In this document: positions 18,931 to 27,422 of the stretch, one piece after another | Position numbering within the stretch: position 1 is the stretch's first letter | Layout: each line of letters begins with the position of its first letter | DNA from: an uncultured Algibacter sp. | GTDB taxonomy: Bacteria; Bacteroidota; Bacteroidia; Flavobacteriales; Flavobacteriaceae | Assembly (NCBI RefSeq): GCF_947490405.1 | Contig: NZ_CANLGU010000003.1 | Span: 248,001-312,000, forward strand | Reading direction: 5' to 3' | Length of the DNA stretch: 64,000 nt | Notes under the pieces: generated by a model | The model's input: the letters and a program-made list of their open reading frames with translations, nothing else | What the model was told of the DNA's origin: nothing | Database searches by the model: none | Made by a program: the position numbers and the translations under genes

Positions 18931-18976
18931 CAGTCTCAGTCGCCGTTATCAGTACTGACACTGAATACTGCGATTG
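18931..18976. repeat. Imperfect palindrome of the CAGTCTCAGT type
   Basis: CAGTCTCAGTCGCCGTTATC runs into AGTACTGACACTGAATACTG and CGATTG. The two 23-base halves are imperfectly complementary (about 15 of 23 positions) around AGTACT. It fills the gap between the hydroxybutyryl-CoA dehydrogenase and DUF1015 genes. The form resembles an intergenic palindromic repeat; it could also act as a weak RNA hairpin in the transcript. Confidence 0.5.
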
Positions 18977-18989
18977 CTATCTTAAAATT

Positions 18990-20228
18990 ATGGCAAAAAT
19001 AATTCCATTTAAAGCGGTGCGACCAACCCGAGCTATTGTAGGTTTGGTAGCAGCAAGACCTTATCAAAGTTACACGGTTGAGGAGCGCGAATCAAGAATG
19101 GATTATAATCCTTACAGTTTTCTTCATATCGTAAATCCAGGATATAAATATCATCAAACTATTCATGGTGAAGCCCGATATAAACTTGTTCGAAATAGAT
19201 ACTTAGAGTTTAAAGAGGATGGCATTTTTATTCAAGATGAAAAGCCTTCGTTGTATGTTTACAAGATAGTTGATAGACACGGACAAAAATTTAACGGTAT
19301 TATTGCAGCTACCAGTGCTAAAGATTATGATAATAATGTTATAAAAAAACATGAAGATACTATTGCTAAACGTGAGCAAACCTTTAAAAGCTATTTAAAA
19401 ACCGTTGGGTTTAATGCAGAACCTGTACTTCTCACCTATCCTGATAATAAAGTAATTTCATCTATAATAGAGCAAACTCAAAAAAATCATGCAGAATTTG
19501 AGTTTACCATGACCTACAGAGACACCCATTATTTATGGAAAATAGAAGATGAAGAAGCTATTAATCAAATTCAGAACGAGTTTGAGAAAATGAAGACTAT
19601 ATACATTGCAGATGGACATCACAGATCATCGTCATCTTATCTGTTATATAAAGATGAAAAAGATAAAAACCCAAATCATAATGGTACAGAATCCTATAAC
19701 TTTTTCATGTCTTATCTAATTCCAGAATCAGATTTGGTAATCCATGAGTTTAATAGACTTGTAAAAGACTTAAATGGATTAACAAAAGAAGCATTTTTAA
19801 TTCGTTTAGATTCTGCTTACCGAATAGAGAACAGAGGTAACATTCCCTATACCCCATCAAAACCTCATCATTTTAGTATGTATTTGGATGGTGATTTTTA
19901 TTCTTTATACCTCAGAAAAGCACGATATAAAGTTAATACGGCTTTGGATGAACTTGATGCAGAATTATTATACAAAACCATACTACAGCCTATATTGGGT
20001 ATAAACGATTTAAGAAACGATAATCGCATAGAATATGTGAATGGGAAACACGATATAATTACTATAAAAAGCAGCGTAGATAGTGGCGAATTTAAAATTG
20101 GGTTTGGCATGTGTCCTGCTACTATCAAACAAATAAAAAACATAGCAAATGAAGGTTTAACTATGCCTCCAAAAAGCACTTATATTTTACCTAAATTAAG
20201 AAGTGGCATAATCATTTATGAGTTTTGA
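18990..20228 (+). CDS. DUF1015 domain-containing protein
   Basis: A 412-residue cytoplasmic protein of the DUF1015 family. The start MAKIIPFKAVRPT and the early RPYQSYTVEERE and SFLHIVNPGY are typical. The family histidine-rich motif IYIADGHHRSSSSYLL lies near residue 210, and the C-terminal region contains FGMCPATIKQIKNIANEGLTMPPKSTYILPKL. The function of the family is not established by anything visible here. It lies in the co-directional run between the acyl-CoA dehydrogenase-type gene and yggS, separated from the first by a palindromic repeat. Confidence 0.92.
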   Translation: MAKIIPFKAVRPTRAIVGLVAARPYQSYTVEERESRMDYNPYSFLHIVNPGYKYHQTIHGEARYKLVRNRYLEFKEDGIFIQDEKPSLYVYKIVDRHGQKFNGIIAATSAKDYDNNVIKKHEDTIAKREQTFKSYLKTVGFNAEPVLLTYPDNKVISSIIEQTQKNHAEFEFTMTYRDTHYLWKIEDEEAINQIQNEFEKMKTIYIADGHHRSSSSYLLYKDEKDKNPNHNGTESYNFFMSYLIPESDLVIHEFNRLVKDLNGLTKEAFLIRLDSAYRIENRGNIPYTPSKPHHFSMYLDGDFYSLYLRKARYKVNTALDELDAELLYKTILQPILGINDLRNDNRIEYVNGKHDIITIKSSVDSGEFKIGFGMCPATIKQIKNIANEGLTMPPKSTYILPKLRSGIIIYEF

Positions 20229-20285
20229 TATTTATAGCTTTTCTATACTTATTTAATATCTCATTAAAACATTTTAAATAAAACA

Positions 20286-20957
20286 ATGTCTATTAAAAAT
20301 AATTTAAAAAACATAAAATCCGTTCTACCAGAGCATGTTACGCTTGTAGCAGTATCAAAAACCAAACCTGTAAATGATCTCATAGAAGCATATAATGCTG
20401 GTCAGCGTATTTTTGGCGAAAATAAAATCCAAGAAATGGCAGAGAAATATGAGGAAATGCCTAAAGATATTGAATGGCATATGATTGGGCATGTACAACG
20501 TAACAAAGTCAAATACATGGCGGGTTTTGTCTCTTTAATTCATGGTGTAGATAATTTTAAATTACTCAAGGAAATAAATAAGCAGGCTAAAAAGATTGAA
20601 AGAGTCATTAATTGTTTATTTCAAATAAAAATAGCTTCAGAAGATTCTAAATTTGGTATGACTCCAGAAGACGCTTCAAACATTATTCAATCTAAAGATT
20701 TTGCAGAACTAGAAAACATCAAAATCACTGGTGTTATGGGAATGGCAACATTTACTGACAATCAAAGTCAAATAGAAAATGAATTCAAGCAATTAAAATC
20801 TACTTTTGAAACATTAAAAGTACTTAATACTAACAATTGTAAACTAGAAACTATTAGTATGGGTATGAGTAGCGATTATCCATTAGCAATTGACTGCGGA
20901 AGCACCATGATTCGAGTTGGAAGTAGTATATTTGGACATAGAAGTTATAAAAACTAA
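20286..20957 (+). CDS. YggS-family pyridoxal phosphate homeostasis protein
   Basis: Single-domain PLP-binding TIM-barrel protein (PLPBP/YggS) involved in B6 and amino-acid homeostasis. Visible marks are VTLVAVSKTKPV with the PLP lysine (SKTKP), RIFGENKIQEMAEK, WHMIGHVQRNKVKY, FGMTPED, GVMGMAT and the phosphate-binding end SMGMSSDYPLAIDCGSTMIRVGSSIFG. At 223 residues it is of normal length. It follows DUF1015 after 57 bases, in the same direction. Confidence 0.94.
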   Translation: MSIKNNLKNIKSVLPEHVTLVAVSKTKPVNDLIEAYNAGQRIFGENKIQEMAEKYEEMPKDIEWHMIGHVQRNKVKYMAGFVSLIHGVDNFKLLKEINKQAKKIERVINCLFQIKIASEDSKFGMTPEDASNIIQSKDFAELENIKITGVMGMATFTDNQSQIENEFKQLKSTFETLKVLNTNNCKLETISMGMSSDYPLAIDCGSTMIRVGSSIFGHRSYKN

Positions 20958-20986
20958 GCTTTTAAACAATAAAATAACAACTTCCT

Positions 20987-22357
20987 ATTTACGCAATTTT
21001 AGACATAGAAACTACCGGTGGAAAGTACAACGAAGAAGGCATAACAGAAATTGCTATTTACAAGTATGATGGGCATGAGGTAATAGATCAATTTATAAGT
21101 CTCGTAAATCCTGAACGTGAGATACAACCTTTTGTGGTTAATTTAACTGGTATAAATAGTAACATGCTTCGCAATGCCCCAAAATTCTATGAAGTTGCAA
21201 AACGTATTATAGAAATTACTGAAGATTGCATTTTAGTAGCTCACAATGCGCAATTTGATCACCGTATTTTATGCACTGAGTTCAGACGACTTGGTTATGA
21301 ATATGAAAGAAAATCGCTTTGTACCGTAGAGCTTTCCAAAGATTTAATTCCTGGGCAAGCATCTTATAGCTTAGGTAAATTAGTTCGATCACTCGGAATC
21401 CCTGTAACTGACAGACACCGTGCATCTGGAGATGCATTGGCAACAGTCAAGTTATTTAAGATGTTATTAGATAAAGACACCACAAAAAGTATTATTCAAA
21501 ATTCCATTAGGCTAAACCCCAAACGCCAAATAGAACCAAGACATTTAGATATTATTGATGCTTTACCTGCTATTACAGGTGTTTACTATATCCACAAAGA
21601 GAACGGAGATATTATTTACATTGGTAAAAGCAAAAACATAAAAAAACGTATTAATCAACATTTTACAGGTACTAACCATAAATCTAAAAAAATACAAGCC
21701 CAAGTAACCACTGTAACTTATGAAGCTACTGGAAGTGAACTTGTTGCGCTTTTAAAAGAAAGTGAGGAAATAAAAAAAGTAAAACCTATACATAACAGAG
21801 CATTACGTCGTTCTATTTTTACACACGCTTTGTATAGTTTTAAAGACGAAAACAACTATATAAACTTAAAAATTGATGTCGCAGATGGTCGTAAAAAGCC
21901 CATTACTACCTTTAGTAATCGCCAAAGCGGAAAGAGTTTTATAACTAAAGCTGTTGAAGATTATAATTTATGCCAAAAACTTACTGGTCTTTATAAAACA
22001 AAAACTAGTTGTTTTAATTTCGAAATTAAAAGCTGTGAAGGTGCATGTATACAAAAAGAAGCTCCAGAGTCTTACAACAAACGTGTTGAAGCGTTAATTG
22101 AAAAAAACAGCTATACCAACAAAAACATGGTAATTATTGACAGAGGTAGAGACATCGATGAACGAAGTGCTATACTAATAGAAAATGGCGTTTTTAAAGG
22201 GATTGGTTTTTTCAATTTAAACTATCAAATTACTAATCTTAAAGTTCTAGAGTCCATAATAACACCTATGCAAAATAATAGGGATACCCAGCATATCATT
22301 CAAAATTATTTAAGACGAAACAAACGTTTAAAAATAGTTGAGTTAGAAAACAAATAA
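20987..22357 (+). CDS. DEDDh exonuclease fused to a GIY-YIG endonuclease domain; probable ATT start
   Basis: The ORF track begins at ATG 21134, but the same frame extends 49 codons upstream and encodes YAILDIETTGGKYNEEG, the exonuclease motif I with its catalytic DIE. The only plausible initiator between the upstream in-frame stop (20975) and this motif is ATT at 20987. The full 456-residue protein has a DNA polymerase III epsilon-like DEDDh exonuclease (about 1-165, with HNAQFDHRIL and HRASGDALATVKLF) and a UvrC/Cho-like GIY-YIG domain (about 200-275, GVYYIHKENGDIIYIGKSKNIKKRI). It likely acts in DNA repair. Starting at 21134 would remove the catalytic acids. Confidence 0.85.
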   Translation: MYAILDIETTGGKYNEEGITEIAIYKYDGHEVIDQFISLVNPEREIQPFVVNLTGINSNMLRNAPKFYEVAKRIIEITEDCILVAHNAQFDHRILCTEFRRLGYEYERKSLCTVELSKDLIPGQASYSLGKLVRSLGIPVTDRHRASGDALATVKLFKMLLDKDTTKSIIQNSIRLNPKRQIEPRHLDIIDALPAITGVYYIHKENGDIIYIGKSKNIKKRINQHFTGTNHKSKKIQAQVTTVTYEATGSELVALLKESEEIKKVKPIHNRALRRSIFTHALYSFKDENNYINLKIDVADGRKKPITTFSNRQSGKSFITKAVEDYNLCQKLTGLYKTKTSCFNFEIKSCEGACIQKEAPESYNKRVEALIEKNSYTNKNMVIIDRGRDIDERSAILIENGVFKGIGFFNLNYQITNLKVLESIITPMQNNRDTQHIIQNYLRRNKRLKIVELENK

Positions 22358-22387
22358 CTTATATATTCTTTTCTTACTTTTGGATTT

Positions 22388-23239
22388 ATGAGTAATACAT
22401 CAAAAACAAACTGGAAATCAAAACTTCATGACATTATTTATGAAGCAGACACTCCTGCAGGTAAACTTTTTGATGTTATTCTTCTTATTGCCATTATAGC
22501 CAGTATTATACTAGTAATGCTAGAAAGCATTAAAAGTTTTGACAATAAATATCATAACTTCCTTAATATTTCAGAATGGATTATAACAATACTCTTTAGT
22601 TTAGAATATATAGCAAGAATCATTACTGTAAAAAAACCACTAAACTATGTTTTTAGCTTTTACGGTATTATCGATTTGCTTTCAACCATTCCAAAATACA
22701 TATCATTACTATTTGGAGGCATTCATGCTTTAGCAGCATTAAGAGCCTTACGCTTACTTCGTATATTTAGAATATTAAAGTTAGCCCGTTACTTAGGGGC
22801 TTCAAACCATTTAGCTGCTGCACTAAAATCAAGTCGTGCAAAAATATCTGTATTCCTGTTTGCCGTATTAATTTTATGCATCATTTTTGGCACACTTATG
22901 TATCTTATAGAAGGAGAAGTCAGCGGTTTTACTAGTATTCCTGTTAGCGTATATTGGTGCATTGTAACGCTTACCACGGTTGGGTTTGGAGACATTGCTC
23001 CTGTTACTCCTCTGGGTCAGTTTATAGCCGCCATAATTATGGTTTTAGGTTATGGTATTATAGCTGTACCAACAGGTATTGTTTCTGCCGAATATACAAG
23101 TCAGACAAATAGTGGCAAACAAAAACCCAATAAACCAGAAATAAATTTAAACTCTCAATCCTGTGAAAATTGTTTGGCAGAAAACCATAAAGATAAAGCA
23201 GACTATTGCTATAATTGTGGCGAAAAACTTTATAGCTAG
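22388..23239 (+). CDS. Voltage-gated potassium channel with C-terminal zinc ribbon
   Basis: Six-transmembrane ion channel of 283 residues. S1-S4 occupy about 25-135, and S4 carries regularly spaced arginines (LRALRLLRIFRILKLARYL). The pore has the K+ selectivity filter TVGFGD at 197-202, followed by an S6 helix ending VPTGIVSAEY. The last 25 residues form a cytoplasmic double-CxxC zinc ribbon (CENCLAENHKDKADYCYNCG), an uncommon addition that may aid assembly or regulation. It follows the exonuclease gene after 30 bases. Confidence 0.92.
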   Translation: MSNTSKTNWKSKLHDIIYEADTPAGKLFDVILLIAIIASIILVMLESIKSFDNKYHNFLNISEWIITILFSLEYIARIITVKKPLNYVFSFYGIIDLLSTIPKYISLLFGGIHALAALRALRLLRIFRILKLARYLGASNHLAAALKSSRAKISVFLFAVLILCIIFGTLMYLIEGEVSGFTSIPVSVYWCIVTLTTVGFGDIAPVTPLGQFIAAIIMVLGYGIIAVPTGIVSAEYTSQTNSGKQKPNKPEINLNSQSCENCLAENHKDKADYCYNCGEKLYS

Positions 23240-23240
23240 T

Positions 23241-23391
23241 TTTTGGGCGTTACTATAAGGATCGGGATTTATTCGTTGATTTCTATTTTAAACTATTGAA
23301 CTCATGAATATAAATATTTCACTACTTACTCATTCTCCCAAAAGCTATCGGGATCAGACAGTTCTAACATGCCGTTAAATCACTAACGCAG
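23241..23391. repeat. Degenerate copy of the GGCGTTACC/GATAGTAGTGG repeat (331-base gap)
   Basis: Begins TTTTGGGCGTTACTATAAGG and ATCGGGATTTATTCGTTGAT, matching the outer block of the copy at 28052, and continues with CACTACTTACTC near 23326 and CACTAACGC near 23383, which resemble its other end. The match is weaker than in the other copies. The remainder of the 23240-23570 gap is AT-rich, and I see no gene in it apart from the promoter box at its end. Confidence 0.45.
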
Positions 23392-23565
23392 CCCTATTTG
23401 CTAGCTTAAGCTTATTATTATTTAAACATAAAAATAGTCTTTATCAGAAGGTTTGTTGAACTTTTCATGGATATAAACCATTTTATTTCAAACAAAATCA
23501 AGTAATCCCTAAAAGCTAATATCACCAATTCAATAGTTAAATTCGTATAAATCATTTATTCAAAT

Positions 23566-23573
23566 TAACTTTG
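23566..23573 (+). promoter_or_regulatory. -7-like box overlapping the annotated miaA start
   Basis: TAACTTTG matches TAnnTTTG. It overlaps the TTG that opens the ORF and lies six bases before an in-frame ATT codon at 23580, the same spacing as smpB and the TIGR02757 gene show to their ATG. This raises the possibility of a leaderless mRNA starting at ATT. Confidence 0.35.
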
Positions 23574-25169
23574 CCAAAAATTCAGAAAATCATAAAACCA
23601 AACACAAAATATCTTATTTCTATAGTTGGCCCAACAGCTATTGGTAAAACCGCGCTTAGTATAAAACTAGCGCAACATTATAAAACCGAAATTATTTCGG
23701 CAGATTCTAGACAGTTTTTTAAAGAGATGCAAATTGGCACTGCAGCACCAACTCCAGAAGAATTAGCAAGTGTTAAACATCACTTTATTCATCATAAATC
23801 TATAAAAGATAATTACAATGTTGGTGCATTTGAAAAAGACGCTCTTAAACAACTAGAAACTTTATTCGCAACAAAAGATATTGTTATTATGGTTGGTGGG
23901 TCTGGACTTTATGTAGATGCAGTAACTAAAGGCTTAGATTATTTTCCTGATGTAAATCCAGATATTAGAGAAAAACTTAACAGAAGCTTAGAATTAGAAG
24001 GTTTACAACACCTTCAAAATCAATTAAAAGAGGTTGATCCCGTTTCTTATAACAAAATAGCTATAGATAACCCACAACGGGTTATTCGTGCTTTAGAGAT
24101 TTACATAGGCTCAGGAAAACCGTATTCTTCATTCTTAAATAAAGGGAAAGAAAAACGGCATTTTAAAACCATTACCATAGGGTTAACAACAGATAGAGCA
24201 TTAATATACCAACGCATCAATAAACGCGTAGATATTATGATGCAAGAAGGCTTACTAAACGAAGTTAAAGGCTTATTGGCGTACAAAGATTTAAATGCGC
24301 TAAATACCGTTGGTTATAAAGAACTCTTTAATCACTTTTTAGGTGAATGGGATTTAGAATTTGCTGTTTCTGAGATTAAGAAAAACTCTCGTCGTTTTGC
24401 TAAACGCCAACTCACTTGGTTTAAAAAAAATCAAGATACCTTATGGTTTGATTATGATGCATCAATAAACCTTATTACAAACAAAATCAATACTGTAATT
24501 AATGAACATGTTTTAGATAACCCTGTTTGGTTTGCTTTAACCGAAAAACAATCTGGATATTGTATAGATTATGGTAATGTGAAATTTTATAAAACGGACT
24601 ATGCCCCATTTGGAGCATTTATAAATAGTGAAAACACTGCAGAAGTTATCCTAAAACACTCAAAACTAATAAAAGACTTTTTTATAGTTGGTAATATACC
24701 AATAATGCCCCCTAAATTTAAGCCCGCAATTAAATATGTTGGTTTACAAATGATACTTCGTGAAAAAATAAAACTACCCATAACAGAAACTGTCATTGAA
24801 CTCCAAGAAAAGCACCTTGAAGATTTAATGGGTTTAATTAAACTTGTATATCCGCATTTTTTTAAAGAAAAAACAAGTAAGCTAGGGCGATACTATGGCA
24901 TCTATAAAAGCAATATATTAGTATCTGTAGCGGGTGAGCGTATGCAAACAAAACACTTTACTGAAATTAGCGCAGTAGCAACACATCCAGATTATTTAGG
25001 TAATGGCTATGCAAAACAGCTTATAACGTATGCTTCAAATAAAATTTTTGAGGATAATAAAACCCCTTTTTTACACGTAGATGAAACCAATCTGGGACCA
25101 ATTAACTTATATAATAAGCTTGGTTTTATTGTAAGAAAGAAAATAGAATATTGGAAAATAAGTAGTTAA
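23571..25169 (+). CDS. miaA: MiaA tRNA dimethylallyltransferase fused to a GNAT acetyltransferase
   Basis: Residues about 12-305 are a complete MiaA, which transfers a dimethylallyl group to A37 of tRNAs reading UNN codons: P-loop GPTAIGKT (20-27), DSRQ (45-48), GGSGLYVDA, DNPQRVIRALEI and RRFAKRQLTWFKK. Without a stop the frame runs on into a GNAT domain (about 312-532) that begins LDNPVWFALTE, as stand-alone GNAT proteins do, and has the acetyl-CoA loop THPDYLGNGYAKQL (471-484) and NLGPINLYNKLGF. Normal MiaA is about 300-310 residues, so this is a genuine-looking fusion. The start is uncertain: TTG 23571 or ATT 23580. Confidence 0.88.
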   Translation: MPKIQKIIKPNTKYLISIVGPTAIGKTALSIKLAQHYKTEIISADSRQFFKEMQIGTAAPTPEELASVKHHFIHHKSIKDNYNVGAFEKDALKQLETLFATKDIVIMVGGSGLYVDAVTKGLDYFPDVNPDIREKLNRSLELEGLQHLQNQLKEVDPVSYNKIAIDNPQRVIRALEIYIGSGKPYSSFLNKGKEKRHFKTITIGLTTDRALIYQRINKRVDIMMQEGLLNEVKGLLAYKDLNALNTVGYKELFNHFLGEWDLEFAVSEIKKNSRRFAKRQLTWFKKNQDTLWFDYDASINLITNKINTVINEHVLDNPVWFALTEKQSGYCIDYGNVKFYKTDYAPFGAFINSENTAEVILKHSKLIKDFFIVGNIPIMPPKFKPAIKYVGLQMILREKIKLPITETVIELQEKHLEDLMGLIKLVYPHFFKEKTSKLGRYYGIYKSNILVSVAGERMQTKHFTEISAVATHPDYLGNGYAKQLITYASNKIFEDNKTPFLHVDETNLGPINLYNKLGFIVRKKIEYWKISS

Positions 25170-25212
25170 AGAAGTGAAAACTCAAGATTATAAGGGCTAG
25201 AAAAGTAGTTTT

Positions 25213-26826
25213 TTATTCCATAGTTACATTGCTATATTTAGCGTTAATTACAATATTTTTCCCACTAGACAAACTTCCAGTTAAAAAGTTAGTGGTGTGG
25301 GCATCATTTGCTTGCTCTGGATGATTAAAATGAGATCGTGTACCCTTATATCTTAAATTACAATCTACTGTAGGTAACTTAATAAAAGCATCATTATTCT
25401 GAAGGATCATATTCAAACTGATAAAATTATCATCAATATTAAAAATTTTCACATCACCAATATTACCATCTATAATAGCGCTTCCAAATAAATTTTCTAC
25501 ATCAATATTGGATGATACAGCATTTAAAACCAGATGCTCAACATTTTCCAATTCAACATCTTTTACATAATTCAGATTCAATTCTCCTAAATTCCAATTC
25601 GTAACATATATAGGGGAATAAGAAGCATTAATGGAAGTTAAACTTCCATTAATGCTTTCTGCTGTAAATTTTGTGTATTGTAAATCCGCCTCTAAGTTCT
25701 CAATATTTGCTGCAAATTGTATTTCACCATGCTTAACATTTACTTTTAACTTAGCGTCTTTTGGCATTTTTATTTTAATCGTTTTCTTAACATTCGGATT
25801 CGATCTGTTATGAAATAGCCCTTCAACCTCACGTTCTCTATCTTTAATTAAAATAGCACGTTCCTTAGAACGCTTCTTTTGCTCTTCAGCACGAGCTTTA
25901 GCTCTTACCTTCATAGCTTCTGCTCTAGTTTTGCTTTCCTCAGCACGAACCTTAGCTCGTTCTTTCATTGCTTCGGCACGGGCTTTTTGTGCTTCAACAC
26001 GCTCTGCTTGCGCTTCTATGCGTTCAGCTTGACTTTCCATACGCTCAGCAAAATTCTCACCCCATTCTTCCATTTCTTTAGCATACTTCTCTTCCCACTC
26101 TTTACCAAATTTCTCGCCCCAAGCTTCCATCTTTTTAGCGTAATCTTCTCCAAACTTCTCACCCCATTCTTTACCAAATTTTTCGCCCCAAGCTTCCATC
26201 TTTTTAGCATAGTCCTTTCCATAACGGGATTCGAAATTTTGAGACCATTCTTCTAAATACTTTTCACCATTTTTTTGATATTCTTCATAGTTAAACTGAA
26301 TCGCATTAACACCCTCTGGCAATTCTGGTAGTTCAGGCATCTCTGGCATTTCAGGCATCTCTGGCATCTCTGGCATTTCAAAATCGAAATCAAAATTCAT
26401 TTCAGGCATATCTGCCAATTCAAATTTAAGTTCATTTAATATAGCACCTATCGGGTGGTTATCATGCTCACAACCATCACAACTTTCAGAATCTCCATGC
26501 AGCCATAATGACCGCGATTGTCCACCTCTTGTACTAATTGAAACTTTACTACTAGTAGCATCAATATCTACATCCCAATGCTTAAGGGCATCTTCTAACT
26601 CTTCCTGACTCAATTTTTCACCTTCAACATAGGCTTCAATTTCAATAGTATTTTTGTTCCATGTATCAAATACAATGTTACTATAACTTGTATTAAGATT
26701 AACAACAACATCTTTATCTACTTTAATAGATTGTGATATTTTTGTTAGCTTTTGTTGCGCTATCAAGCTTCCTGTTATAAGAAAGCAGAGTGCTACAAGT
26801 TTCATTTTTATTTTAGTTTTGTTCAT
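25213..26826 (-). CDS. Exported repeat-rich protein with DUF4097-like C-terminal beta region
   Basis: Third gene of an ECF sigma/anti-sigma operon. Signal peptide (about 8-24, possible start at M8). An N-terminal beta region (27-105) is followed by tandem MPE/LPE repeats (about 140-171), then two near-copies of YAKKMEAWGEKFGKEW (about 206-245), a long charged Ala/Glu/Arg coiled coil (about 255-335), and a C-terminal region of regular short strands (about 345-537) like DUF4097 adhesin-type beta helices. It also holds a CDGCEHDNH cluster near 116-124. Probably periplasmic or on the surface. The function is not known. Confidence 0.75.
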   Translation of the reverse strand: MNKTKIKMKLVALCFLITGSLIAQQKLTKISQSIKVDKDVVVNLNTSYSNIVFDTWNKNTIEIEAYVEGEKLSQEELEDALKHWDVDIDATSSKVSISTRGGQSRSLWLHGDSESCDGCEHDNHPIGAILNELKFELADMPEMNFDFDFEMPEMPEMPEMPEMPELPELPEGVNAIQFNYEEYQKNGEKYLEEWSQNFESRYGKDYAKKMEAWGEKFGKEWGEKFGEDYAKKMEAWGEKFGKEWEEKYAKEMEEWGENFAERMESQAERIEAQAERVEAQKARAEAMKERAKVRAEESKTRAEAMKVRAKARAEEQKKRSKERAILIKDREREVEGLFHNRSNPNVKKTIKIKMPKDAKLKVNVKHGEIQFAANIENLEADLQYTKFTAESINGSLTSINASYSPIYVTNWNLGELNLNYVKDVELENVEHLVLNAVSSNIDVENLFGSAIIDGNIGDVKIFNIDDNFISLNMILQNNDAFIKLPTVDCNLRYKGTRSHFNHPEQANDAHTTNFLTGSLSSGKNIVINAKYSNVTME

Positions 26827-26837
26827 TTTTTGATTTT

Positions 26838-27422
26838 TTAGATTGATTGTGATACCTCACCAGCAAGTGCATCAGAAGTATTAAATTTTTGTAATTGTTC
26901 TCTTAATCGATACAATAAGTTCAAACGAAGTTTCAAATTATCAATTAATGCATTAACTGTTAATTCACTTGGTCCAGATTCTGTTAATTCTAAAGAAAGT
27001 TTTTTATATTCTTTATCTAAAGCATTTAATTGAATTAAATATCCATCAAACAACTCCTTGGTTTCAGGTGTGTATGTCATTTTAGACAACTCTAAATTAA
27101 TACTTGCTAAATAATAATCTTCAACCTTTTTTAAACCAGGCGAAACATCACCTAAAGTTTTAGTATCTTCTGTTTTTGTGTTGGCAATCTCTGGAGTATC
27201 GCCAATAATTTCTGGCTGAAAATATTTAAAAGCTCCAAAACTCAAACCTAAAAGCACCACAACGCTTGCTGCTATTTGCATCCAATTAAACTTTGATTGC
27301 TTTTGCTTTTGTTCAGGCAACACCACATCTAGCTTATCTAAAAAGCGTTTCTGATGATTTTTAGGCATCTTTTCATGTGTTACTTTCTCATTTTTAAATA
27401 ACTCTCTAAGATCTTGTGCCAT
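26838..27422 (-). CDS. Putative membrane-anchored anti-sigma factor
   Basis: A 194-residue protein with a soluble N-terminal part (about 1-48) that would bind the sigma factor, a single membrane helix (WMQIAASVVVLLGLSFGAF, about 47-66), and a mostly helical outer domain (TKELFDGYLIQLNALDKEYKKLSLELTE). The layout suits an anti-sigma factor even though no zinc-binding HxxxCxxC is visible. It overlaps the ECF sigma gene by 17 bases and is followed after 11 bases by the repeat-rich exported protein. The assignment rests on topology and context. Confidence 0.72.
   Translation of the reverse strand: MAQDLRELFKNEKVTHEKMPKNHQKRFLDKLDVVLPEQKQKQSKFNWMQIAASVVVLLGLSFGAFKYFQPEIIGDTPEIANTKTEDTKTLGDVSPGLKKVEDYYLASINLELSKMTYTPETKELFDGYLIQLNALDKEYKKLSLELTESGPSELTVNALIDNLKLRLNLLYRLREQLQKFNTSDALAGEVSQSI

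Noticed and set aside
25879-26256. 125-residue + strand ORF opposite the repeat-rich exported protein
   Set aside because: It is the antisense shadow of the MPE/EKFGK repeats; its Phe/Ser/Cys-rich composition mirrors the Glu/Lys-rich codons of the real gene.
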